Below, piece after piece: positions 1 to 48,043 of a DNA stretch of 64,000 nt. The stretch comes from Anadara kagoshimensis (lineage: Eukaryota > Mollusca > Bivalvia > Arcoida > Arcidae), in contig CM037868.1 of the NCBI GenBank assembly GCA_021292105.1, forward strand, positions 26,066,732 through 26,130,731, read 5' to 3'. Positions within the stretch are counted from its first letter, which is position 1. The number at the start of each line of letters is the position of its first letter. A program made the translations under genes and the position numbers. Under the pieces are notes generated by a model, which made no database searches, was not told the DNA's origin, and saw only the letters and a list, made by a program, of their open reading frames with translations.

Positions 1-284
1 CATTTTCCTTTCTATAGAAATATATTATTATTGTAATTGCGGATGTGTTAAGCAATTTTCAGCATGGACTAGGTTCAACCAAGTAAGTGAACAATGCCAA
101 ACATTATTCAGGATTTTGGATTTTCTATGAAAAAAGTACAATTCACTATCACAAACAGAGTGGATCTGATAGTAATATATATATATTACTTATAAGAGCT
201 ATATAAACCTTTATGAAGTTCCTGAGATGGTAGTTTCTTGCATCAATAGTGATCAATCTAATCATGGCATTGAGCAACATTTAA

Positions 285-458
285 TGGGCAGACATGGTAC
301 TGTCACTGGCTTTCTAAGTCAAGGGATGTGGGTTCAAACTTCACTCTGGACTTCACAATTTTCTGAGATGATTTTCATCTCTTGTCCACAGCTGTAAAAA
401 GCTAAGTACTAGAATAGTCTTTTGGGTGACTCAAAACCGAGGTTCAATTTCTCTCATT
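285..458 (+). repeat. Degenerate tRNA-derived SINE, same family as 43528-43800
   Basis: A GGGCAGACATGG head, a GTGGGTTCAAAC B-box-like motif and the following body align by eye with the better-preserved copy at 43528-43800. This copy is more diverged and lacks the 3' part. Confidence 0.55.
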
Positions 459-573
459 CAATGAATTCTTTCTTTAATTATAAAATCATGAAAGATTCTT
501 CATATGTATTTGTATTTACTGAAACAGACACACGTTTTTCAAATTTCTAGAACACAGGGTAGTGTCTCATAAT

Positions 574-740
574 GTAGAGAGAGAGAGAGAGAGAGCAGAT
601 GGATTTGAAATTTCTTTTTCCTACATTTAACTGTTTTATTGAGCAAGCTATTGTAAGATTAAACACTCTAGGCTCTCTCTCTCTCTTTTTTTAAGACTTT
701 TTCTCCATGTCTCTTTCTCTCTATCTATCTCTCTGCTTAT
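574..740. repeat. (GA)n and (CT)n simple repeats
   Basis: A GA dinucleotide run sits at about 576-595 and CT-rich runs at about 672-686 and 713-735. They lie downstream of the FER stop codon, so they may be in or beyond its 3' UTR. No convincing poly(A) signal was pinned down. Confidence 0.8.
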
Positions 741-805
741 CCAGCATACATGTAGGTCCATATATAAAATTGTCTTGTAGTATTGAGCACTTGTAACAAA
801 TTGTC

Positions 806-1112
806 AGATAAAAATTGCTAAAATAACAGATGTAAAGTAATTCAGGGTATAGCTCAAACAAGTTTGAACTGACAGTTTGAACTTTGACCTAGCTCATAAA
901 TCGAAAAAATAGGTTAAAAAGTCAAAATAAGTTTCAGGGTAGAAATTGCTGAAATAACAAGTGGCAGAAGTAAAGTAACTTCTGATATAGCTCAAAACAA
1001 ACTTGAATTGACAGTTTGAACTTTGACCTGGCTAATAATTGGAACAAAGGTCAAAAGTTCATGTTAAATTTGGTAGATATTGCTGAAATAACAAGTGGCA
1101 AAAGGGAAATTG
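806..1112. repeat. About 2.5 tandem copies of a roughly 130-bp unit
   Basis: The units share TTGCTAAAATAACA-like starts and GACAGTTTGAACTTTGACC cores, at about 868-890 and 1008-1030. The array lies just 3' of the FER stop codon (minus strand). No coding capacity is seen. Confidence 0.7.
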
Positions 1113-1207
1113 TTATGGATCTGTTTATCATAAAATCATTTAATTTATAATTTAACAATTTTTAAATCTATAATATATTCATAAATATAAAATATCTCAT
1201 ATTTTCA

Positions 1208-37865
<36,658 letters not shown>

Positions 37866-37901
37866 GATCCTATAAATGAAATAAAAATACAATTTGATTT
37901 A

Positions 37902-38077
37902 CTATGTTTCCATTCCTGGTAGCCAAAATCGTCATTGGCTACTAATTTCTGAGGAATTCTTTCAAAAACTAACCTATTGTAGCAAATTTGTGACAAAATA
38001 CTTAAAAAAGGACCATATTTTCACAAATTTAGGAAATTTGGCTACTAATAATTTTAAATTTTAAATTAAAAACCTAG
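37902..38077 (-). mobile_element. CTAGGTTTCCA-type foldback MITE
   Basis: Runs from CTATGTTTCCATTCCTGG to AAAAACCTAG, upstream of FER exon 1. Same interior as 42591-42762 in the opposite orientation. Confidence 0.65.
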
Positions 38078-38121
38078 ATTTATGTGAATCAATCGGTGTT
38101 TCCTTCTGATTGGGACTAATA

Positions 38122-38238
38122 GAATCTTACACCGGTAACAGTGTAGGTAAGACAGAGATATCTCAAACCAGGATGAATATTGAAAATATTGATATGAATT
38201 TGAGATATCTATGTCTTACACTGTTATTGATGTAGGAT
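38122..38238. repeat. Foldback element with GACAGAGATATCTCAAA arms
   Basis: AATCTTACACCGGTAACAGT plus GTAAGACAGAGATATCTCAA at the left is complementary to TTGAGATATCTATGTCTTAC plus CTGTTATTGATGTAGGATT at the right. Confidence 0.7.
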
Positions 38239-38548
38239 TTTTTCTCTCACACATATGCAACATAAAAATATGATTTGTAAAAATAATTTGCATCAAATGT
38301 TTAAGTTTATATGCCACCATTCTTGCCTTCTGAAAATGATGTCATCAAATTTTGTTGCCCTTCTTGCATAAAATGATTATAACGTCATCAATTTAGTACC
38401 CTGTCAGTGATGTCACGACGAGCCAAACAGCGTGTGTAGCTTGTCTTACACAGGGGGGTGTAAGACAGAGATACTTTGCACCTAGCAACCAACAGAATAA
38501 CAGAAGTATGGGAGAATAATACATCTCCCCTTGATCATTCCTAACATC

Positions 38549-38808
38549 AGGCCCCGGTTTCACAATCATTCCTTAGCTAAGATTTTCCTTAACTTAAATT
38601 TAGCCAATTTTGGTTATCACTTTTTGGAAATACTGATGAATATTTTTGTAAAAACTAAATTCAAATGTTTTAATCTAGAAGTGACCTTAAAAATGACACC
38701 TTAATTTCCTGAATATCTTGAAAATTAACAAAATTATAAAGTTTTGAAATTTTGCAAGATTTAAGTTAAGGAAAATCTTAGCTAAGGAATGATTGTGAAA
38801 CCGGGGCC
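38549..38808. mobile_element. GGCCCCGGTTTCACAAT-type snap-back MITE
   Basis: Arms of about 55 bp: GGCCCCGGTTTCACAATCAT at the left, ATGATTGTGAAACCGGGGCC at the right. Loop of about 150 bp, no ORF. Confidence 0.85.
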
Positions 38809-38869
38809 GTGACGGTCCCATGTAGATGATGTACTACATGTAGTAACAATTTGAATAGAATGACCAGAC

Positions 38870-39375
38870 TAGATTGCTCACTTGCTTGTTTGAACCTCTA
38901 GACTACCAATCTTATGACATTTCTAACCTCAGGTCCAATGTAAATGATGCACTTGTAGCAGGAAGAACAGACGAGCTTGTTCACTTGCTTGTACATCTAG
39001 TTTTATCACAACACGCTTGCCTGAACCTCTAGACATTTAATCTATGAACATTTCTAACCTCAGGTCCAATGTAAATGATGCACTTGTAGCAGAGAGAAAT
39101 GACGAGCGTGTTCACTTGCTTGTACATCTAGTTTTATCACAACACGCTTGACTGAACCTCTAGACATTTAATCTATGGACATTTATAACATCAGGTCCAC
39201 TCCAGTGTACAAGTTAAGTTTTTAACAGAAATAACAGACCATAGCTTGTTTGCTTGCTTATACATCTAGTTTTATCAAAACAAGCTTGTCTCAACCTCTA
39301 GACTATAAATCTATGAAAATTTCTTACATCAAATCCAGTGTACAAGTTAAGTTTTTAACAGAAATAACAGACTAA
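38870..39375. repeat. About four tandem copies of a roughly 130-bp unit
   Basis: TTGTACATCTAGTTTTATCA, CTGAACCTCTAGAC and TCAGGTCCAATGTAAATG recur at about 38885, 38990, 39120 and 39265. They are in the intergenic gap between the two host genes. Confidence 0.8.
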
Positions 39376-41040
39376 AGCTTGTTTGCTTTTTCATTATCTT
39401 TCACATTCACTGTTGTTTATTTAAGAATAAGAAATGACATTCTTTTTTTCGTTATCGATGCAAGTATGAATAACAATGACCAGTCCAAATTGCATGATGA
39501 CAAAGCTGCAATCTTCAATCTGCAATTTCAAAACTAAAACTAAATACGTAATACCTTGTATGTATTTCAAAAATTTAATTTTTATTCTGCCTCGACAACC
39601 ACTGTGGGAAAAATGAAAGCGTCCACAACCATTTCTGATTCACAAACGATAACAAAAAAAGTTCTTCCACTCGCCATAAGTTTTATTTTTACTACTTTGA
39701 GAAAATCAAAATTTCATTTCAAAAACACATGTATATTGATTAACTGTTGCACATGATGACATTCCTTATTGTATTTAACCATAAAAAGTTAACGTCAGAA
39801 GGTACTTTGTGATTGTAGTGTATTCAAAAGCGGTGATTTGACATAACAAGTTAATGACATATGATGACGTCAATTATTATCTATAGCACTGACATACAAT
39901 TGCTCAAAATGTTTCATAGAAGGAGAAACAATGACAATTGTAAATATTTATCAAAACAAACTTCTCTGAACATTTAGACTATCAATCTATGAATTATGTG
40001 TTATTAAGATCAAATTACTCCAAAAAGTAAAATGATACTTAATAACCTACTCCAGTCAAGTTTAAGGTTAAGAAATGTATCAAAATTCAAAGGAAAACGA
40101 GGCTCATCCTTTAAGTATTCATGTTATATTTAGGTAAGTACTCAAGTCCATATTTCCTGATTAGGTCGATGAATGGATGCTAAAGTGTTATCAAGATAAG
40201 GGTTTTTCAGCAAGACCGTCTCACAATTTTTAATTTTTTGTGAGTGGGGCCATGAAAAATCTACTTGGTGTTTGCAAAAAAAAAAAAAAAAAATTAATTG
40301 TGAATGGGCCCAAAAATGAGCCAACAAGAGCTCTGTCCTGGCACAGAAAATCTGGTTTCAGAATTATTATTAATTTTTTTTTTATAAACCTCGAGCAGTC
40401 CAATATGGCAAATACTGGTACACCCTGTTCCCAACATCGCCTACAGGGGCTAAATCTAAGATTTGACCTTGTGGCCTTGAACCCTGATCTACATACATGT
40501 GCCTCAGTTTGGTATGTGACAAATAGTCTCATGATGTCAGACAAATATTCAATCTAGAATTTTTAAATAAAGATAATTTATTCTATTGGAAAAATATATA
40601 TTTATTTACATTTTTTGTTTGTTAAAAAACATAAAATTTTAAATTGTGAATAGGAGAAAAATATGACCCAGCAAGAGCCATGAGTAAGCACAACAATTTT
40701 GTTTATTTCTGTATAAACAGAAAATTTATTATTGTCAATTCACACATACACTATTTCAATAAAGTATTCAATTTTCTACTCCTGAATCTCATTCATAAGA
40801 CAGAATAAACACTTTAATAAATTGTTATTTCTTAAATAATTTCAATTCATAAATATTTAATTTCAATGATACATTCAATTTGCAATTTCTGACTCTCATT
40901 CATAATACATGTACAGAATAAAAACACTCAGATGGATTGTTATTTCTTAAATAATTTCAATTCATAAATAAATAATTTCAATGACATTATATCCTGTGTT
41001 TAAAAGTCACTTCCTTATTGTTATCATATCTACTAAGTAT
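39376..41040. other. Intergenic AT-rich stretch, no gene recognised
   Basis: It holds an A-run near 40277-40293 and duplicated TTTCTTAAATAATTTCAATT blocks (about 40828 and 40945). Short ORFs here lack conserved motifs. It may include promoter or 5' UTR sequence of either divergent gene, but none can be called. Confidence 0.5.
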
Positions 41041-41045
41041 TTATG

Positions 41046-41196
41046 TAATCATTGAACTGTTTAAAAATGATGTTGATAGTGCTATAACTTTCATTGCCGT
41101 GCAAAGCAAACTGTGTGCATTATGATTATTTTGCACAGCAATGAAAGTTATAGCACTACAAACACCATTTCTAGACGCTAGACAGTCCAATGATTA
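41046..41196. repeat. Foldback element with about 60-bp arms
   Basis: TAATCATTGAACTGTTTAAA...GCTATAACTTTCATTGC pairs with GCAATGAAAGTTATAGCA...GTCCAATGATTA. Loop around TGTGTGCATTATG. Confidence 0.75.
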
Positions 41197-41304
41197 TATT
41201 TATATTTACCATTTAAAGAAAATATTATTTTGGTTTCTAGATTCTTAATTTCTTAATCCTTCATAAATTTAAAACAACAAGAAATTTCAGTCACTGGAAC
41301 AACC

Positions 41305-41460
41305 AAAAGAACTGTGACTTTCTTATTCTAATGCCGAGTGCTTGGCGAAAGAAGTCACTTCCCACTTACAAGTCAGACCCGACTGGTGATCGAACCCACA
41401 ACCTCCAACTTACGTACCGGTGGCTAGCATTCTACCAACTGAGCTACCGCAGTGGTTTTA
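41305..41460 (-). repeat. SINE fragment, tRNA-proximal half (GAGTAATGGTGTTTAACAT family)
   Basis: Retains CACTGCGGTAGCTCAGTTGG and TGGGTTCGATCACC on the minus strand plus AGCACTCGGCATTAGAATAA; the tail half is absent. Confidence 0.75.
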
Positions 41461-41707
41461 ATACAATGAAACATCACAAGTGTATTTATTAATAATTACA
41501 ATGTATTACATATTATACCAGTTTTAATTTTACATTTAATCAGGCAATTAAAACTTGTAGGCAGCATGAAGGTTACAAAGTTGTCAATTTCTTCAACCTA
41601 AATTTGTCAAAAATTATTGCCTTCAAATGCTTTGAAAGTGAAATTTAAGTCATCATCTTAGGCCAAACAAAGTTGTTTCTGTTAGCGGTCTTGGAAAAAT
41701 TAAGATA

Positions 41708-41887
41708 TACAGTCCAACCTGCCTTATAGGTCACCTCTATACGAGTTCCACCTGATTATAAAGGCCAGTAGATTTGTATCCCAATTGTTTATTCATATTA
41801 TTTGAACCTGTATATAAAGACCACCTACCCATAAAGGTCACTTTTACTGGTTCCCTAGGGTGGCCTTTATAGACAGGTTTGACTGTA
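41708..41887. mobile_element. TACAGTCAAACC-type MITE
   Basis: Ends TACAGTCCAACCTGCCT and GACAGGTTTGACTGTA. Interior TATAAAGGCCA and CATAAAGGTCAC as in 58642-58832. Confidence 0.72.
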
Positions 41888-41892
41888 AAGGC

Positions 41893-42345
41893 TTTTTTTT
41901 TTATAGAGAAGGTCCAGGTCCTTTTGTCTTTGTTTTTGGCAGGTCCAATATAAAGTTTTGAAAGTCAAATTTTATCAAAGAAAGATTCACATGCAACTAT
42001 GTTATCATATAGAAAGAGCATGCTGAGTGTTATCCTGGTAAACAACTCTAGAAACTGACAGAGAAAACCTGGCAGACCTTGGACCACCTGGAGAAGAACC
42101 ATCCTATCTGAACTGCAAGAACAGTGATACAGCATAGGTCAAGCTCAGCATATAGCACAGGACACAGGGATGTGGAGGGAACTAGTTCTGGCCTTATGTC
42201 CCACCAGGGATGAAGAGGATAGGTGAGGTGTGAGATGAAAAAACTTTAGGTCCGTTGGATTTTTACAGTTTAAGTATCAAGTGTCCTAATATAAAGTCAG
42301 TAAGTCCTGGACCTTGGATAGGGGAAATTTGAACCCCTGGTGTGA
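41893..42345 (+). mobile_element. hAT-like MITE remnant with a LINE 3' fragment inside
   Basis: AAGGTCCAGGTCCTTTTG at the left and GAAATTTGAACCCCTGG at the right match relatives at 26826-27335 and 53147-53391 (GAACCCCTG ends). The interior is interrupted by the LINE fragment at 42060-42228. Confidence 0.5.
42060..42228 (+). pseudogene. LINE ORF2 C-terminal fragment
   Basis: One frame reads GRPWTTWRRTILSELQEQ, a stop, then YSIGQAQHIAQDTGMWRELV and LALCPTRDEEDR and a stop at about 42226-42228. This is the C-terminal tail typical of RTE-like ORF2 (GRPRNTWRR...). A different family from 3494-6257. Confidence 0.75.
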
Positions 42346-42590
42346 CCCTTATTATCACAACAAAAATGTGCAAACCTGTATATTATACCATAATAAACAT
42401 CAACAATGAAGATTGTGTAGAAAAAGTAAGAAAATATAAGTACAAAGAGTAACATCTGACAGAGTAACAGGTGGTTACAGTATTATTTAAATTAATCAAA
42501 GTACTGAAAGTGCTGACAATCTGATGGACATGGAGAGTATTACTTTATAGAATCAAAGTACTGAAAAGACTGAAAATATGATGGACTTGA

Positions 42591-42762
42591 CTAGGTTTCC
42601 ACAAATTCAAAATAATTAGTAGCCAAATTTCCAAAATTTGTGAAAATATAGTCCTTTTTAAAGTATTTTTCCACAAATTTGCTAAAATAGGTTACTTTTT
42701 GAAAGAATTCCTCAGAAATTAGTAGCCAATGGCGATTTTGGCTACCAGGAATGGAAACATAG
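42591..42762 (+). mobile_element. CTAGGTTTCCA-type foldback MITE, best copy
   Basis: Ends CTAGGTTTCCACAAATTC and CAGGAATGGAAACATAG; interior AGTAGCCAAATTTCC and CAGAAATTAGTAGCCAATGG. Confidence 0.7.
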
Positions 42763-43527
42763 CTTGAAAGTGTAACTTTATAGAATCAAAGTACCAACAG
42801 TGCTTAAAGTCTGATGGATTGAAAGTATAACTTTATTGAAGAACCAATAAGGCTAGAACATTATACCGGTACTGACCCAAGTTTCACAATTATTTCTTCA
42901 CAAAAATTTTCCTGAACATAAATCTGCTGGGAAAATTTGAAATCTTCACGAATTCAAGATATTATCTTGAAGATTGCTTCAACATTTCATCATCTCCATT
43001 TAGTTTTTTATAATGTTTATTTGTATTTCTCAAAGAAGAGAGCAAAAATTTTCCTTATTTAAGTTGAGGATTGTGAAACTGGTATTATAACATTAACAGA
43101 GACTGAGAGAGTTGAAAACAATTATAGCCAGTCCCCCAAGTACATGTACCAGCCCAAGAAACATCTTTTCAGTGCTAGAGGGTGGATTGTTTTAGGCAGG
43201 ACTGGCTAAATTTTTTATATGAAATTACATTTATTTAAATGTAGAATTTAAAAAGAAATTTGCTAGAGGGCTCAAAAGGTCATGTTAGGCAGGGCCAATT
43301 ATTTTTTGTGAAATTACATTTGTTATAAGGTAGAATTTTCAAGAAAATTGGTTGCAGGGCTGAGGAATGTAGTAACTTTAGACACATCTGGATAATTTTT
43401 GTGAAAATGCATTTTTTAAAATGTAGAATTGTTAAAACCAGTCAATGGTCAAGATGTGTATGTAAAACATTGATGCCGCTAGTAACTATTGTCACTTTTT
43501 GTGTAGATCAAAGGTCAAGGTCATTAA
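42763..43527. other. Intergenic stretch with degenerate repeats, no gene recognised
   Basis: Includes repeated GAATCAAAGTAC...CTGATGGA blocks (from about 42490) and three diverged GGGCTGA/AATTTTTGTGAAATTACATT units (about 43190-43420). No supported ORF. Confidence 0.5.
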
Positions 43528-43800
43528 TGGGCAGACATAGCCGAGTGGTGCTGTCACTGGCTTTCGAAGTCAAGAGTTGTGGGTTCAAACCCTACTCGGG
43601 ACTTGGAAATTTTCTGAAATTATTTTCATCTCCTGCACATACTAGAGATGTAAAAAGCTGGTTACCAGGTAATGTTTTGGATAAGACAAAAAACCGAGAT
43701 CCCGTGTCTCAGTGCACGCTAGAGACACCTCTGTAGAGTTGGAAAAAGAGTAGGCCACCTGAGGCTGCTACAGAGGATGTTTACAATTAGAAACAATTGA
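43528..43800 (+). repeat. tRNA-derived SINE (Leu/Ser-like head)
   Basis: GGGCAGACATAGCCGAGTGG is an A-box-type head and GTGGGTTCAAACCC the B box. The body runs through GAGATCCCGTGTCTCAGTGC and ends near ACCAAGATAAACCTAA. A degenerate copy is at 285-458. Confidence 0.8.
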
Positions 43801-44222
43801 AACAAACTAACCAAGATAAACCTAAACCTAATTTTGAAATTTAGACTTTTACCTAACATTTTCTGGTAAAATAAAAAATAAAATTCTTTTAACATTATTG
43901 TGTAAGAGGTTTAGTTGTTTTTATCAAATTTTAAATTAACCATTGCATTTTTCTTTTCTTATTGAATAAAGAAGATGTGATTTTGCTACAATGTTTGTGA
44001 AAATTCAGGGTTCTGGTCTTTATCAATGATGCCAAATCAACAGATTTTAAATTGGTAACTTGGAATTTCTGTGAATTAATATGAAAGACATAAATTGCAG
44101 GATTTTGGCCTCAGGATTTGGCTTTGCGAGATAAATTGCTGACAATTTGGTACCGATCACTTATTTAATTCTAGTCATGAGGGAAAGTAACTATGTATGC
44201 CCATTCCAAATTATCAAAGAGT

Positions 44223-44415
44223 TCAGTTGAGTAATGGTGTTTAACATCTCAGTCAAGAATATTTCACTTATATTGGGACATTGCCAGCTATATGTGAGTG
44301 TGCATAAATTTTGCCTGTGCATTGCGCTGGTGGGTTCTTTATTGTGCAACACCTTTGAAGTTCCCATCCAAAAGAGTTGTGACTTACGTTTTGCAATGCT
44401 GAGTCCTTGGCACAA
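44223..44415 (-). repeat. SINE tail fragment (GAGTAATGGTGTTTAACAT family)
   Basis: GAGTAATGGTGTTTAACATC and the following body to GAGTCCTTGGCACAAAAACA; the tRNA head is missing. Confidence 0.7.
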
Positions 44416-44451
44416 AAACAATAATGATTGTAGAAATTAGAAAGGGGGAGA

Positions 44452-44820
44452 GATTGGTTGGTTGGTTTAATGTCGCATCAGCAATTTTTCAGCTATTCGT
44501 GACAAGAGCTATTTTATTAATCTCTATGGATTAATCTATGAACAATTTTGTGTATGCATGTGAAGTGTGAATGTGTTTTATGGTCTGCCATGTACTAGTG
44601 TACACTTAGGGCGACTTTAACATGCTAGCTCACAGTCAGTTTGCCGCAGACAAGCGTACCACTCCCCCAGTCCATTATACTGACACCTGGTGAACCAGTA
44701 AAGGCCAATGGCAAGGAAAATTCACTTTCCCACATGTGATCTGAGCGGAACTCGAACTCACAGCAGAGAAAAACCCTGGATTTGAAGACTGACATCTTAT
44801 CCATTAGGCCACCACAGCCT
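44452..44820 (-). repeat. tRNA-derived SINE (GGCCTAATGGATAAGA family)
   Basis: On the minus strand, GAGGCTGTGGTGGCCTAATG opens the head and GAGTTCGAGTTCC is the B-box region. The tail ends in TTGCTGATGCGACATTAAAC and (CCAA)n. Confidence 0.85.
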
Positions 44821-45030
44821 CTAGAAAAGGGAGAGAAGGACAGAAAATCACACATCACCAGATACATTTTGTACCAACATTCACATAGTAAAGGGTTATA
44901 GATAGCAAAGCACAAGAAAAATGTTGCCAAGGTGCATCTGCGTTAAGGGGGATGGTTCAGAGGGCATGTCCCCATGGAAAAATTTTAAATATCAGAGTCA
45001 GAATATATAACTCTCTGCATTACGGTAATA

Positions 45031-45615
45031 CTGAATAGCGTCTAGAAGCGTCTAGACGAGTCTAGAAGCGTCTAGAACGATTTAAAGCACTTTATCGTTA
45101 AAAAGGTGGAGTCTAGAAAAAACATGTAATATATGTATATAATATCTATAATTTAAAAAAAAATTATATATATCTGATGAATATTAAGGCGAAAAACTTA
45201 ATTTTTATTTTCGAGTCTAGAAACTACTAGAACGGTTTGAGACAGTTTGCCGTCTAGATCCAGTCTAGAACGATTTAAAGCACTTTATCGTAAAAAGGTG
45301 GAGTCTAGAAAAAAAATATAATATATGTATATAATATCTATTATTTAAAAAAAAATTATATAGATATGACGAATATTAAATCGTTTCTAGACTGGATCTA
45401 GACGGCAAACTGTCTCAAACCGTTCTTGTATAATTTCTAGACTCGTAAATAAAAATGAAGTTTTCGCCTTAATATTCGTCATATCTATATAATTTTTTTT
45501 AAATAAGAGATATTATATACATATATTATATGTTTTTTCTAGACTCCACCTTTTTTTATGATAAAGTGCTTTAAATCGTTCTAGACTCTTCTAGACTCGT
45601 CTAGACGCTATTCAG
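45031..45615. mobile_element. TCTAGA-rich palindromic MITE, 585 bp
   Basis: Inverted ends CTGAATAGCGTCTAGAAGCG and GACTCGTCTAGACGCTATTC, with long imperfect complementarity through the element (AACGATTTAAAGCACTTTAT against ATAAAGTGCTTTAAATCGTT). About 16 TCTAGA hexamers are spread over it. No ORF; no clean target duplication was found. Confidence 0.8.
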
Positions 45616-47395
45616 CAATACCCCTCTGCATTATGAAAACAAAACTAAACATTTATGACAGCAGAGTTTTTTCATACCTTAAATTATTATTAACTGCAAT
45701 AACTATTTTGTTAATTGAACTGCATGAGGGATACATCTGTGTGAAGGAATCAAGGTGATTTGCGAGTTTTTATTGTAAGGCAGAATCTTCGACCAGTCAA
45801 ATTAAGATGCAAAATATTATGCAGATGAGTAGAGTGGATCCATTTTTTAATTTTGCAATTTTCAGTGTCAGAATCAATTAATGGCACAGGCTATTGGATG
45901 ACTATTATATTTAAAATCATTTCCCGACTTGTTAAGCCACTTGCTGACTCAGCACCAGTTTAGCTGGTCAGCACAGTAGCTCAAGACAAGTGCGGTAAAT
46001 ATTTGAACAGCCAGCTACTGAGTCATGTTGACAGGTTGAGTCAACCGGTAGATGTATAATTTGAGCCCTCCTCGTGTGTTATGCATCGTTTTGACACGCC
46101 CCTCACCTGCAATCTGAATAATATTATAATCTGTCACTTACACAGTTAATTACATTTCCTGGGATAAATCTGCTGCACTTCTATTCGTCCTCACAATTTT
46201 GTATTTTCATTTTGTTCTTTAGCAAATTCTCTTCCGCTTTCGATGAAAATGTTGTCTACGTCATCAAATGATGGGTAAAACATTCGGAAAACTTCTAAAT
46301 TCTTTTTCCTCCCGATGGAAAAAATCCGAAAACATCCATTCGAAACACATTTTTGTGACGTTTTGTGCAAAGGGCACCTGCTGAAATAATTTACTGAAGC
46401 CTTGGAAAGCAGTGCTACTGTTGACAACAAGTACAATGCGTTGATTTACTAATTTTCATTACACAACATGTTGACCACTAGAAGTGGTAATGTAACCACG
46501 AAAAATATAAATCTGTGGTACTAAAAGTTTGTCATAATTTCATGTCATGATTAAATAGAATTACTTAAAAAATTATCTTTCAGAATATAATAATACCTCA
46601 AATCTTATTCTTTGACTTATTTCGAGGCGGTCAGTTCAGGGTTGGTGGGAAAATTGGAGTACACTGAGAAAACCACAGACCTTGATTCTGGACCCAAATG
46701 GCACCAATGTCCTCTAAGTAGACCCTGCTCTTGGGTATATTATAGGCTGATGTTATTACCACATTTTTTATACCTGTATAACCGCACACATTTTTGCATT
46801 CATTGATTGAACAGGATTGATTATAGAATTTAGAATTAAATAATTTTTTATTGATATTCTTCCAAAAAAGTGCCGTCTTAATGATGGATGAATGATCATG
46901 TATCGCGCTAAACTGCAAAAACGATACGGCCGTATGGTAAAAACGAAATGGCGGATCTAAAACAGTATTCACATTTGTATTATATGACCCAATATGGCAA
47001 ATTTCTTTTATTTATACTTTAATCATTACAAAACTGATGTATTTAAACATGCATAAATTTATATAGCCTATATATAATAATAAGACACATTTATTATTGC
47101 CACGTACTGGACAATAACCATTATATTATAACGCTAATGTAACATTTCTCACTTGTACTTTAGATATTCAAGATGGCGGAATTCAAGGATCATTGTTTAG
47201 CCTGACTTGTTCTTGTTACTGTTGACAAGGGTTCATTGCAGAGGTGTATCGCTAACTTCACTGCTGTAAATGTACTTTAATTTCACAGGGTAAAACTTTC
47301 GCAGGTTATTAATTTTCAACCTTATTGTGGGTAGTAATATTTGCAGATTTATGAAACCGACTTAAGATTTGCAAAATCACAAAACAGACTATGGT
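45616..47395. other. Intergenic region upstream of the FBXL17-like gene, no gene recognised
   Basis: Contains ATGGCGGATC at 46951 and ATGGCGGAAT at 47173 in plus-strand context. Such contexts are often near first exons, but the frames close quickly (24 and 9 codons). A minus-strand ORF at 46191-46436 has no recognised motif. A 5' UTR or promoter of the plus-strand gene may lie here. Confidence 0.4.
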
Positions 47396-47397
47396 TG

Positions 47398-47773
47398 TTT
47401 GGTTGGTTGAATGTTGCTTAACATCGCATCAATAATTTTTCAGTTATTTGCAATGAGAACTATTTAATTTTCTCTATGTATTAATCTATGAACAACTTCG
47501 TGTACGCATGTGAAGTGCGAGTGTGTTGTATGGTCTGCCTTGTACTAGCTCTAACTCGGGGCAACTTTAATTTGCTAGCTCACAGAGTCAATATGCCACA
47601 GACAAGCGTACCACTCCCCCAGTCACATTAAACTGATATCAGGTGAACCAGTAAAGGCCAACGGCAAGGAAAATTCACTATCCCACGTGGTCTAAGTAAG
47701 GCTCGAACTAACAGCGGTGAGAGACCCTGGATTTGTAGACTGACGTCTTATCCATTAGTCCACCACGGCCTCG
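47398..47773 (-). repeat. tRNA-derived SINE (GGCCTAATGGATAAGA family)
   Basis: On the minus strand, GAGGCCGTGGTGGACTAATG heads the copy; it ends in TTGATGCGATGTTAAGCAAC and a CCAA-rich tail. About 270 bp upstream of the FBXL17-like start codon. Confidence 0.85.
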
Positions 47774-48043
47774 CGAAACAGACTATTCATTCTGTGTGTG
47801 GTGCATGCACATGTAACAGTATTAATGTTGGCTATGTACTTCAATGTATTATTTTACACGTAGAAATTTTGCGTAGAAACCTTTATTCAGTAGTAATTTT
47901 AAACAAACAAAATCACTAAGTTCTTTTGAAATACATTTTGCATGTTCCACATAATTGTTAAATTACCATTTCTCTTTTTTTTATGATTCAGATGCTGACT
48001 TGAAAATATAAAAGGGTATCTTAATTACCTTTATTCTAGAACG

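Noticed and set aside
40230-40557. Overlapping 104/105-codon ORFs on both strands
   Set aside because: Include poly-A/poly-T runs translating to Lys or Phe strings and a SINE-like fragment; no domain.
46191-46436. Minus-strand 81-codon ORF that could be a first exon
   Set aside because: No recognisable motif, and another frame over the same bases looks equally exon-like; not enough to call.
46951-47200. ATGGCGGA start-like contexts as alternative first exons of the plus-strand gene
   Set aside because: Frames end within a few codons and no donor site links them in phase to exon 1 with confidence.
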